From Bacteroidaceae bacterium (GTDB taxonomy: Bacteria; Bacteroidota; Bacteroidia; Bacteroidales; Bacteroidaceae), in contig JAGBFX010000061.1 of assembly GCA_017936265.1 (NCBI GenBank), positions 1 through 63,734 of the forward strand: a DNA stretch of 63,734 nucleotides, in the 5' to 3' direction. Below the pieces are notes generated by a model, which worked only from the letters and a program-made list of their open reading frames with translations, had not been told where the DNA came from and did not search any database. Within the stretch, counting starts at the first letter, position 1. Each line of letters opens with the position of its first letter. This document shows positions 56,805 through 63,734 of this stretch, piece by piece. Position numbers and translations under genes: made by a program.

Positions 56805-58075
56805 ACATGAAACAGAATATCGACGTACTGTTAGGCCTGCAGTGGGGCGATGAAGGCAAAGGAAAAGTTGTTGACGTATTGACACCGAACTATGACGTTG
56901 TAGCACGTTTCCAGGGCGGTCCCAACGCGGGACACACCCTTGAGTTCGAGGGCAAGAAATTCGTACTCCGCTCCATTCCATCGGGTATATTCCAGGGTGG
57001 CAAGGTAAACATCATCGGCAACGGTGTCGTTCTTGACCCCGCACTCTTCAAGGGCGAGGCCGAGGACCTGTTCAAGGCCGGATATGACCTTACCAAGAAC
57101 CTTTTCATCTCGAAGAAGGCACACCTTATACTGCCGACTCACCGTGTGCTCGACGCAGCATACGAGGCAGCGAAGGGCGATGCGAAGGTAGGCACCACAG
57201 GCAAGGGCATCGGCCCCACATATACCGACAAGATAAGCCGCAACGGTTTGCGCGTAGGCGATATCCTTGAGAACTTCGAGCAGAAGTATGCTGCGGCAAA
57301 GGCACGTCATGGCCAGATGCTCAAGGACATGAACTACAGCTACGACATAACAGAAATGGAGCGCGTATGGCTCGAGGGTATCGAGTACCTGAAGAAGTTC
57401 CGTCTCATCGACAGCGAGCAGTTCATCAACGACCTCATGAACGAGGGCAAGAGCATCCTCTGCGAAGGCGCCCAGGGCAGTCTGCTTGACATCGACTTCG
57501 GCAGCTATCCTTTCGTGACATCATCGAACACGGTATGTGCCGGCGCATGTACAGGACTCGGTGTCGCCCCTAACAGGATAGGCAACGTATACGGAATAAC
57601 AAAGGCATACTGCACACGCGTCGGCTCAGGTCCGTTCCCCACAGAACTTTTCGATGAGACAGGCGCTGAGATGCGTGACCGCGGCCACGAGTACGGTGCA
57701 GTGACAGGACGCGAGCGCCGCTGCGGTTGGATTGACCTTGTCGCACTCAAGTACACAATCATGATAAATGGCGTCACACACCTCATTCTCATGAAGAGCG
57801 ACGTGCTTGACACGTTCCCGACAATCAAGGCTTGTATCGCATACAAGAAGAACGGCGAGACGTTGAGCCACATGCCATATGACGTGGAGGGAGTAGAGCC
57901 TGTATATACAGAACTCAAGGGTTGGATGACAGACCTCACCAAGCTTAGAAGCGAGGAGGAGTTGCCCGAAGCTTTCAAGGAGTACATAAGGTTCCTTGAG
58001 AAGGAGCTCGGCGTTCCTGTAAAGTACCTCTCGACAGGTCCCGACCGCGACCAGACAATCACACGTTCTATCTAA
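56801..58075 (+). CDS. purA: Adenylosuccinate synthetase
   Basis: Makes adenylosuccinate from IMP and aspartate, using GTP, the first step to AMP. The 424-residue enzyme has the P-loop-like GLQWGDEGKGKVVD, GPNAGHT, GTTGKGIGPTYTDK, CEGAQGSLLDID, TSSNTVCAGACTGLG and RERRCGWIDLVALKY blocks. The start ATG overlaps the fur stop; an ATG two codons on (56807, MKQNIDV) is equally possible. The frame is complete. A hairpin follows at 58082-58117. Confidence 0.96.
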   Translation: MNMKQNIDVLLGLQWGDEGKGKVVDVLTPNYDVVARFQGGPNAGHTLEFEGKKFVLRSIPSGIFQGGKVNIIGNGVVLDPALFKGEAEDLFKAGYDLTKNLFISKKAHLILPTHRVLDAAYEAAKGDAKVGTTGKGIGPTYTDKISRNGLRVGDILENFEQKYAAAKARHGQMLKDMNYSYDITEMERVWLEGIEYLKKFRLIDSEQFINDLMNEGKSILCEGAQGSLLDIDFGSYPFVTSSNTVCAGACTGLGVAPNRIGNVYGITKAYCTRVGSGPFPTELFDETGAEMRDRGHEYGAVTGRERRCGWIDLVALKYTIMINGVTHLILMKSDVLDTFPTIKACIAYKKNGETLSHMPYDVEGVEPVYTELKGWMTDLTKLRSEEELPEAFKEYIRFLEKELGVPVKYLSTGPDRDQTITRSI

Positions 58076-58081
58076 GAACCT

Positions 58082-58117
58082 ATTGGAGGTTGTTTTGTTT
58101 ACAAAGCAGCCTCCAAT
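58082..58117 (+). terminator. Terminator-like hairpin after purA
   Basis: 58082-58097 pairs with 58102-58117 (16 bp, two G-U pairs), loop TTTA. There is no U-run, so efficiency is uncertain. Confidence 0.5.
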
Positions 58118-58137
58118 CATAATACATACATTGACAG

Positions 58138-58863
58138 ATGATACATACATTCATACACCTTGCAAGAACAGCCGAGGGCTCGGGCCTGAACATGACCTAC
58201 ATAATAGTATTCGTAGGTATAGCTATCCTCAGCTACATAATCCAGGCAAGCCTGAAGAGCAAGTTCGAGAAGTATTCAAGAATCCCAATCGGGATGACCG
58301 GACGCGATGTAGCCATAAAGATGCTGCACGACAACGGCATATACGATGTAAAGGTAACAAGTACCCCCGGAATGCTTACAGACCATTACAACCCCGCCAA
58401 CAAGACAGTCAACCTGAGCCAGGGCGTATACAACTCGGCAAGCGTGGCGGCAGCTGCCGTAGCGGCACATGAGTGCGGACACGCGATACAGCATGCCCAG
58501 GCATACGCACCGCTCAAGATGCGTTCAGCGCTGGTACCCATCGTTTCGTTCTCATCGAACATTGTCATGTGGGTGCTGCTTGCCGGAGTAATAATGGTAG
58601 AGTCATTCCCGCAGCTGTTGCTGGCCGGCATAGTGCTCTTTGCCACCACTACCCTGTTCAGCTTCATCACACTGCCCGTGGAGATAAACGCGAGCCACAG
58701 GGCACTCGTGTGGCTGCAGTCGGCAGGGATAACCAACGCAAGCAACCACAAGTATGCGAGCAGCGCACTGCGTTCGGCAGCATATACATATGTTATAGCG
58801 GCACTCTCTTCACTTGCTACACTGCTGTACTACGTCATGATATACATGAACCGCAGAGACTAA
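58138..58863 (+). CDS. Zinc-dependent membrane metallopeptidase (YugP-like)
   Basis: A 241-residue inner-membrane peptidase. The zinc motif HECGH (in AAAAVAAHECGHAIQHAQ) is followed by a lengthy hydrophobic region with several spans (IVMWVLLAGVIMVES; LLLAGIVLFATTTLFSF), and a glutamate in LPVEINASHRA. The layout (LTDHYNPANKTVNLSQGVYNSASVAAAAVAAHECGHA) matches the YugP/neutral zinc metallopeptidase family. Substrate unknown. The start may be the ATG at 58192 (MTYIIVF), which begins directly with a membrane helix, as in relatives; I give the longer form. Confidence 0.86.
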   Translation: MIHTFIHLARTAEGSGLNMTYIIVFVGIAILSYIIQASLKSKFEKYSRIPIGMTGRDVAIKMLHDNGIYDVKVTSTPGMLTDHYNPANKTVNLSQGVYNSASVAAAAVAAHECGHAIQHAQAYAPLKMRSALVPIVSFSSNIVMWVLLAGVIMVESFPQLLLAGIVLFATTTLFSFITLPVEINASHRALVWLQSAGITNASNHKYASSALRSAAYTYVIAALSSLATLLYYVMIYMNRRD

Positions 58864-58922
58864 AAGAATGCCGTTCTAACGGCAACCCTATTTCTTATCC
58901 AAACATTCACTAACACAGGAAA

Positions 58923-60287
58923 ATGGCAGCAAAACCATCAATACCAAAGGGAACAAGAGACTTCTCTCCGATAGAGATGTCCAAGAGAAACTACATATTC
59001 GACACAATACGCGAGGCATTCCGTATCTTCGGATTCCAGCAAATTGAGACTCCTGCAATGGAGAGCCTCTCGACACTTATGGGCAAGTACGGCGAGGAGG
59101 GCGACAAGCTCCTCTTCAAGATACAGAATTCGGGCGACTACTTCAGCGGCCTGACCGATGAGGAGCTGCTTAGCCGCAATGCGGCCAAGCTCGCATCGAA
59201 GTTCTGCGAAAAAGGTCTGCGTTATGACCTTACCGTACCCTTCGCACGCTACGTCGTGATGCACCGCGATGAACTGGTATTCCCGTTCAAGCGTTACCAG
59301 ATTCAGCCCGTATGGCGTGCCGACCGTCCACAGAAAGGACGTTACCGCGAGTTCTACCAGTGCGATGCCGATATCATCGGCAACAACTCACTTATCAACG
59401 AGGTCGAACTCATACAGCTCATCGACTATGTGTTCGGCAAGCTCGGCATACGCGTAGCCATCAAACTAAACAACCGTAAGGTGCTTGCAGGAATAGCCGA
59501 GGTGATAGGCGAGCCCGAGAAAATAATCGACATCACGGTGGCCATCGACAAGATTGACAAAATTGGTCTTGACGGCGTCGTTGCCGAACTCAAGAGCAAG
59601 GGCATAAGCGATGAGTCGGTTGAGAGACTGCTGCCAATCCTTCAGGCACAGGGCAACAACAGCGAGAAGCTCGACATCATTGCCGAGACGCTCAAGGGCA
59701 ACGGGACAGGCGAGAAGGGAGTCGAGGAGATACGTTTCATCCTGGATGCCTTCAACAGCCTCAAGCTCAACAGTACGCTTGACCTTGACTTGACACTGGC
59801 ACGTGGCCTCAACTACTACACAGGCGCAATTCTTGAAGTGAAGGCCCTTGACGTTGTGATAGGCAGCATCACTGGCGGAGGAAGATACGACAACCTTACA
59901 GGTGTTTTCGGCATGGAAGGCGTATCGGGCGTAGGTATCTCGTTCGGTGCCGACCGCATATATGACGTCATGAACCAGCTCGATCTATACCCCAAGGACT
60001 CGATACAGACCACACAGGTAATGTTCGTGAACTTCGGCGAGAAGGAGGCCATGCACGCCCTGCAGATAATCTCCAAGCTACGCAAGGAGGGCATCTCATC
60101 AGAATTGTTCCCAAGCAGCGACAAGATGAAGAAGCAGATGGGATATGCCAACAGCCATGGCATCCCGTTTGTGGCAATCATCGGCGAGCAGGAGATTGCA
60201 GACGGCACCATTGCCGTCAAGAACATGACAACAGGCGAACAGAAGAGCATGACTGCTGAAGAACTTGCCGGATTGCTCAAGGCATAA
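58923..60287 (+). CDS. hisS: Histidyl-tRNA synthetase
   Basis: Charges tRNA-His. The 454-residue class II enzyme shows motif 1-like [15 protein letters not shown], motif 2 [30 protein letters not shown], the histidine-specific [15 protein letters not shown], motif 3 GGRYDNL and [13 protein letters not shown], and a C-terminal anticodon-binding domain ([13 protein letters not shown]). It follows the metallopeptidase gene, with a small TGCCGTT/AACGGCA hairpin in between (58869-58884). Its stop codon lies within the terminator at 60285-60330. Confidence 0.96.
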   Translation: MAAKPSIPKGTRDFSPIEMSKRNYIFDTIREAFRIFGFQQIETPAMESLSTLMGKYGEEGDKLLFKIQNSGDYFSGLTDEELLSRNAAKLASKFCEKGLRYDLTVPFARYVVMHRDELVFPFKRYQIQPVWRADRPQKGRYREFYQCDADIIGNNSLINEVELIQLIDYVFGKLGIRVAIKLNNRKVLAGIAEVIGEPEKIIDITVAIDKIDKIGLDGVVAELKSKGISDESVERLLPILQAQGNNSEKLDIIAETLKGNGTGEKGVEEIRFILDAFNSLKLNSTLDLDLTLARGLNYYTGAILEVKALDVVIGSITGGGRYDNLTGVFGMEGVSGVGISFGADRIYDVMNQLDLYPKDSIQTTQVMFVNFGEKEAMHALQIISKLRKEGISSELFPSSDKMKKQMGYANSHGIPFVAIIGEQEIADGTIAVKNMTTGEQKSMTAEELAGLLKA

Positions 60288-60330
60288 AACAATACAGGCT
60301 GTGTCACATGACACAGCCTGTATTGTTTTA
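60285..60330. terminator. Bidirectional terminator, 22-bp perfect stem
   Basis: 60285-60306 is exactly complementary to 60309-60330 with a nominal 2-nt gap, so the real loop is larger. The hisS TAA lies in the left arm. The next gene is convergent. Confidence 0.8.
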
Positions 60331-60350
60331 TACGGGTCAACAGCGCATCA

Positions 60351-60770
60351 TCACTCCACGCGATGCAGCACCGCCTGCGAGCCGTCGACTTTCCAGCCCT
60401 CGCTGTTCAGGAGACGGACCTTTATCTTCGTGTTCTTGCCCGCTATTGTCATGCCCTTGAGCTCCACATTGGCGGTATCGCCCAAGATTTCTTCAGAAAC
60501 GACCACATAGTCGGCACTGTGACCACGAGGCTGCCTGCCCTCGGCCGGAATAAAAAGCCGTTCGAGATACTCATCAAAGATTGCCTGTTCGGCAGGCTCA
60601 TTGAAACAGAGATTGGACCTGACATTGTCGATATCGCCCGAGCTTATCGAGTTGAAGAAGAGTATTGCCACTTCGCCCGGCTGCATCGGAGCAGCCACAG
60701 GCTCATTGCCGCCACAAGCTACAAATGAGAATATCGATAAAGCCGCAAACATTCGGATTACTGTTTTCAT
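60351..60770 (-). CDS. DUF4878-type lipoprotein
   Basis: A 139-residue lipoprotein. The N-terminus MKTVIRMFAALSIFSFVACGGNE is a lipobox signal with cysteine at residue 19. The rest is an NTF2-like cystatin-type fold: PGEVAILFFNSISSGDIDNVRSNL, YVVVSEEILGDTANVELKGM and KIKVRLLNSEGWKVDG, as in DUF4878 proteins. Its function is unknown. It is a single convergent gene against hisS. Confidence 0.82.
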   Translation of the reverse strand: MKTVIRMFAALSIFSFVACGGNEPVAAPMQPGEVAILFFNSISSGDIDNVRSNLCFNEPAEQAIFDEYLERLFIPAEGRQPRGHSADYVVVSEEILGDTANVELKGMTIAGKNTKIKVRLLNSEGWKVDGSQAVLHRVE

Positions 60771-60935
60771 GTCAAAAGCAGATTATTGGTTTCAATGCGC
60801 TAATTTACACATTTTTCCCGACAAAGGAGCATAATTGCTTGGTTAATCTGTATGCTCATCGTGGCACCGCCGCTGAACATTCCGTGAAGGTAGGAAGAGA
60901 CAAGCGCAACCATTTAAAAATAAAACAGATTTTAT

Positions 60936-60966
60936 TTTGTTCTCAATATTGTTTGGACTAACTTTG
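60936..60966 (+). promoter_or_regulatory. Promoter of pta-ackA
   Basis: TTTG (60936-60939) and TAACTTTG (60959-60966) lie 19 nt apart, both exact. Transcription should start near 60973, some 160 nt before the pta ATG. Confidence 0.7.
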
Positions 60967-60972
60967 TAGAGA

Positions 60973-61133
60973 TAATCGGGGTTACCCCGAACAGTTGCCG
61001 CACCGGTCGTCGCCCGACACTCTTTCATGCCGCCCGACTCACCCTTGCATTGTCAGGCAACACAATGCCTGCGTGATGACATTCCACAGACATCGGAACG
61101 AATACAACAAGTTACAATATAATATTTTACACT
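60973..61133 (+). ncRNA. Structured 5' leader of pta-ackA
   Basis: CGGGGTTACCCCG (near 60978-60990) forms a tight hairpin. Further on, GCATTGT (near 61046) can pair with ACAATGC (near 61063), or CAGGCA with TGCCTG, in mutually exclusive ways. The folded part ends about 50 bases before the ATG, after which A+T-rich sequence follows. Long structured leaders are unusual in the other operons here. It could be a regulatory RNA. Confidence 0.35.
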
Positions 61134-62144
61134 ATGGATGTTATTAAGAATCTAATCGAGCGTGCACAGCAGAACAAGCAGCGCATCGTTCTCCCGGAGG
61201 GAACAGAGGAGCGTACACTCAAGGCAGCCGACAAGGCTCTCGCCGACGGTATCGCAGAGTTGGTAATTCTTGGCAACAAGGAGGAGATCCTTGCACTTGC
61301 ACAGAAGAACGGCCTCACAAACATAGGGAAGGCTACAATCATTGACCCCGAGAACAACCCTGACGCCGAGAAGTATGCAAATCTTCTCTTCGAGTTGCGC
61401 AAGGCAAAGGGCATGACAATGGAGGATGCACAGAAACTGGTATGCAACCCGCTTTATCTCGGTTGCCTCATCATCAAGAACGGCGATGCTGACGGTCAGG
61501 TAGCAGGTGCCCTGAACACAACCGGTAACGTGCTCCGTCCTGCATTGCAGATTATCAAGACAACTCCGGGCATCACATGCGTCAGCGGTGCAATGATGCT
61601 CATAACAAACGCCAAGGAGTATGGCGAGGACGGCGTTCTTTTCGTTGCCGACGTTGCCGTTACTCCACAGCCCGATGCAAACCAGCTCTCACAGATTGCA
61701 GTATGTACTGCACAGACAGCGAAGGCTATCGGCGGTTTCGAGGAGCCACGCGTTGCAATGCTCAGTTTCTCAACAAAGGGCTCTGCAAAGCATGAGATGG
61801 TAGACAAGGTAACCGAGGCTACACGTCTCGCACATGAGCTTGACCCTGAGCTTTCACTCGACGGCGAGCTTCAGGCCGATGCAGCTCTCGTTCCTTTCGT
61901 TGGACAGAGCAAGGCTCCGGGCTCAACAGTAGCTGGCAAAGCCAACGTACTTGTATTCCCCGACCTCGGTGCAGGAAACATCGGTTACAAGCTCGTTCAG
62001 CGTCTTGGTCATGCCGAGGCTATCGGTCCCGTACTCCAGGGTATCGCACGTCCTGTAAACGACCTCTCTCGCGGATGCTCTGTAGAGGATGTATACATGA
62101 TGATTGCCATCACTGCAAACCAGGCTATCGCAGCAAAGAAATAA
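61134..62144 (+). CDS. pta: Phosphate acetyltransferase
   Basis: Converts acetyl-CoA and phosphate into acetyl phosphate, the first half of acetate production with ATP yield. The 336-residue short-form Pta lacks the N-terminal DRTGG-type regulatory domain. Blocks: RIVLPEGTEERTLKAA, NPLYLGCLIIKNGDADGQVAGA, TKGSAKHEMVDKV, DGELQADAALV, SKAPGSTVAGKANVLVFPDLGAGNIGYKLVQRLGHAEAIGP and the VEDVYMMIAITANQ end. ackA follows 33 bases later. Confidence 0.96.
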   Translation: MDVIKNLIERAQQNKQRIVLPEGTEERTLKAADKALADGIAELVILGNKEEILALAQKNGLTNIGKATIIDPENNPDAEKYANLLFELRKAKGMTMEDAQKLVCNPLYLGCLIIKNGDADGQVAGALNTTGNVLRPALQIIKTTPGITCVSGAMMLITNAKEYGEDGVLFVADVAVTPQPDANQLSQIAVCTAQTAKAIGGFEEPRVAMLSFSTKGSAKHEMVDKVTEATRLAHELDPELSLDGELQADAALVPFVGQSKAPGSTVAGKANVLVFPDLGAGNIGYKLVQRLGHAEAIGPVLQGIARPVNDLSRGCSVEDVYMMIAITANQAIAAKK

Positions 62145-62177
62145 TCCATCGACAAACAATTAAACATTCATATAACA

Positions 62178-63383
62178 ATGAAAATTCTTGTATTGAACTG
62201 CGGAAGTTCATCAATCAAGTATCAGCTGATTGACATTGAGAAAAAGGATGTGCTTGCAAAGGGTGGTATCGAGAAGATTGGCCTTGAGGGCTCTTTCCTC
62301 AAGTTCAACCTGCCTAATGGCGAGAAGGAGACAATCTTCACAGCAATTCCCGAGCACACAGTAGGTGTACGTCTCATTTTCGATGTACTCACAAGCGAGA
62401 AATTCGGTGCCGTAAAGTCTATCGAGGAGATTGACGCTGTAGGCCACCGCATGGTACATGGCGGCGAGAAGTTCAGCCAGTCTACACTGCTTACCGATGA
62501 GGTTCTCGAAGTATTCGAGGCATGCAACGACCTTGCACCGCTCCACAACCCTGCCAACCTCAAGGGTGTGAACGCTGTTAAGGAGGTTGCTCCACAGATT
62601 CCACAGGTGGGTGTATTCGACACATCATTCCACCAGACAATGCCCGACTATGCATACATGTATGCTCTCCCATACGAGCTTTATGAGAAGTACGGTGTAC
62701 GCCGTTACGGTTTCCACGGAACATCGCACCGTTACATCACAAAACGCGCTCTTGAGATGCTGAACATTCCCGCAGAGGGCAGCAAGATCATCACCTGCCA
62801 CATCGGTAACGGTGGTTCCATCGCAGCTGTAAAGGATGGCAAGAGCGTTGACACATCAATGGGTATGACACCACTCGCAGGCCTCATGATGGGTACCCGC
62901 AGCGGCGACGTTGACCCGGGCGCTCTCCCGTACATCATGGACAAGACAGGCCTTGACATGCAGGGAATCTCCGACATGCTCAACAAGAAATCCGGTGTTG
63001 TCGGTATCTCTGGCGTATCTTCAGACATGCGCGAGGTAAATGCAGCAGCCATAGAGGGCAACAAGCGTGCCCAGCTCTCAAATACAATGTATTTCTACCG
63101 CATCAAGAAGTACATCGGTGCTTATGCAGCTGCTATGGGCGGTGTTGATGTAATCATCTTCGCAGGCGGTGTAGGCGAGAACCAGGCAGACTGCCGTGAG
63201 ACAGTTCTCGAGGGCCTTGAGTTCCTCGGCGTAGAGCTCGACAAGGAGGTCAACGCAAAGATGCGTGGCGAAGAGGCAGTGCTCTCTACTCCTGGCTCAC
63301 GCGTAAAGGTTCTCCTTATCCCGACAGATGAGGAGCTTATGATTGCAACCGATACATACGAGATTGTAAAAGGCCTCAAGTAA
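62178..63383 (+). CDS. ackA: Acetate kinase
   Basis: Transfers phosphate from acetyl phosphate to ADP, giving acetate and ATP. The 401-residue enzyme shows ILVLNCGSSSIKYQLI, GHRMVHGGEKFSQ, FDTSFHQTMP, YGFHGTSHRYI, CHIGNGGSIAAVKDGKSVDTSMGMTPLAGLMMGTRSGDVDPG, and IIFAGGVGENQ, so all acetokinase motifs are present. It is paired with pta, as usual in fermentative Bacteroidales. A 26-bp palindrome ends the operon. Confidence 0.97.
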   Translation: MKILVLNCGSSSIKYQLIDIEKKDVLAKGGIEKIGLEGSFLKFNLPNGEKETIFTAIPEHTVGVRLIFDVLTSEKFGAVKSIEEIDAVGHRMVHGGEKFSQSTLLTDEVLEVFEACNDLAPLHNPANLKGVNAVKEVAPQIPQVGVFDTSFHQTMPDYAYMYALPYELYEKYGVRRYGFHGTSHRYITKRALEMLNIPAEGSKIITCHIGNGGSIAAVKDGKSVDTSMGMTPLAGLMMGTRSGDVDPGALPYIMDKTGLDMQGISDMLNKKSGVVGISGVSSDMREVNAAAIEGNKRAQLSNTMYFYRIKKYIGAYAAAMGGVDVIIFAGGVGENQADCRETVLEGLEFLGVELDKEVNAKMRGEEAVLSTPGSRVKVLLIPTDEELMIATDTYEIVKGLK

Positions 63384-63391
63384 ACTACAGG

Positions 63392-63447
63392 ATAGTACAA
63401 TAGCAATAATGGCGGCCAAATGGCCGCCATTATTGCTATTGTACTAT
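63392..63447 (+). terminator. pta-ackA terminator, 26-bp perfect stem
   Basis: 63392-63417 is exactly complementary to 63422-63447, loop AAAT. It starts 9 bases after the ackA stop. Confidence 0.8.
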
Positions 63448-63734
63448 AGTTCCCACGTGGGTTAATTTGGCTCAGTAGCAAAAAGGTGTGGGTTGACAAA
63501 ATATTTGCGGTTGTAATGAAAAAGAGATCCCTCGTCGCTGCGCTCTGTCGGGATGACAATTGCGCAATGACAAAAAGAGGTAATCTCTTTAAACGGCACC
63601 GTTAAATTCCACAGTTTGAACCTGTTTGATTTTTGGAAAAAGTGCGAGGCCTGTTTGACCGCTAGTTACACGATTGCTTGCAAGCGGGTAACTGAGGGAG
63701 TCCCGCAGCACCCAAAAATCAAACAGAAAGTTCA
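63448..63734. repeat. Repeat-like intergenic DNA at the right edge
   Basis: There is no supported gene. A hairpin opens with ATCCC/GGGAT near 63527-63554 (sequence GAGATCCCTCGTCGCTG in the left arm). Further right, CTGTTTGATTTTTGG (63622-63636) is exactly reverse-complementary to CCAAAAATCAAACAG (63712-63726), enclosing about 75 bases that include the self-complementary GCTTGCAAGC (63676-63685). These look like terminal inverted repeats of a tiny non-coding element, cut at the right by the window edge. Confidence 0.5.

Larger units (their letters stand above)
60771..61133. other. Divergent region and pta leader, no gene
   Basis: This 363-base gap separates the leftward DUF4878 gene and rightward pta. 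It holds the pta promoter (60936-60966) and a leader of about 160 nt with several hairpins. A 35-base frame at the start shows no protein-like features. Confidence 0.55.

Overview
The window looks like chromosomal core sequence from a Bacteroidales bacterium, probably gut-associated. Supporting signs are: many Bacteroidetes-type promoters (TTTG, 19-21 bp, TAnnTTTG or TAnnTTCG) and few Shine-Dalgarno sequences; the gene order rimP-nusA-infB-cvpA-sufBCDS; a PiT phosphate carrier fused to a PhoU-like tail; a DUF4491, a DUF3467 and a probable DUF3316 protein; a giant SprA translocon protein of the type IX secretion system (T9SS); and secreted beta-galactosidase and alpha-fucosidase genes. Genus-level assignment is not possible from what I can see.

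Layout. 1-2750: two identical tRNA-Asn genes, a periplasmic S41 protease and a small membrane protein. 2890-13600: a long rightward run, rimP-nusA-infB (translation and transcription), a CvpA protein, sufB-sufC-sufD-sufS (Fe-S cluster assembly) and rnhB. sufC carries an in-frame TAA. 13600-16860: nfo and the phosphate transporter, leftward. 17230-20450: a ZapB-like coiled-coil gene, zapA, rny and an HD hydrolase. 20440-22640: mntP, the tmRNA gene and an AraC-type regulator. 22820-25300: DUF3467 protein, FKBP lipoprotein and glycyl-tRNA synthetase, leftward. 25560-30330: a type IIA topoisomerase A subunit, an outer-membrane protein, an S41 lipoprotein and tRNA-Leu. 30370-43560: accessory-like genes, including a 1420-residue lectin/GH2 enzyme with a T9SS-like C-terminus, an M23 peptidase, a YeiH-type exporter, a GH29 fucosidase, CutC and a transglutaminase-like protein. 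43770-53510: ABC exporter, ruvA and sprA. 53510-54190: an AT-rich patch with broken reading frames and tRNA-Arg. 54190-60770: TPR protein, stand-alone AraC-type regulator, AlkD-like repair protein, Fur, purA, a zinc metallopeptidase, hisS and a DUF4878 lipoprotein. 60930-63450: pta-ackA behind a long structured leader. The window ends in repeat-like non-coding DNA.

The most notable observations are a sufC gene split by a stop codon inside an otherwise intact SUF operon, a hairpin with a U-run directly behind the rimP-nusA-infB promoter, long and often perfect inverted repeats used as terminators (several including the stop codons of convergent genes), several families of intergenic repeat-like DNA, and the co-occurrence of a T9SS translocon gene with a probable T9SS cargo. 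I found no CRISPR array, no intact transposase gene and no clear phage gene. I see no strong case for an entirely new multi-gene system.
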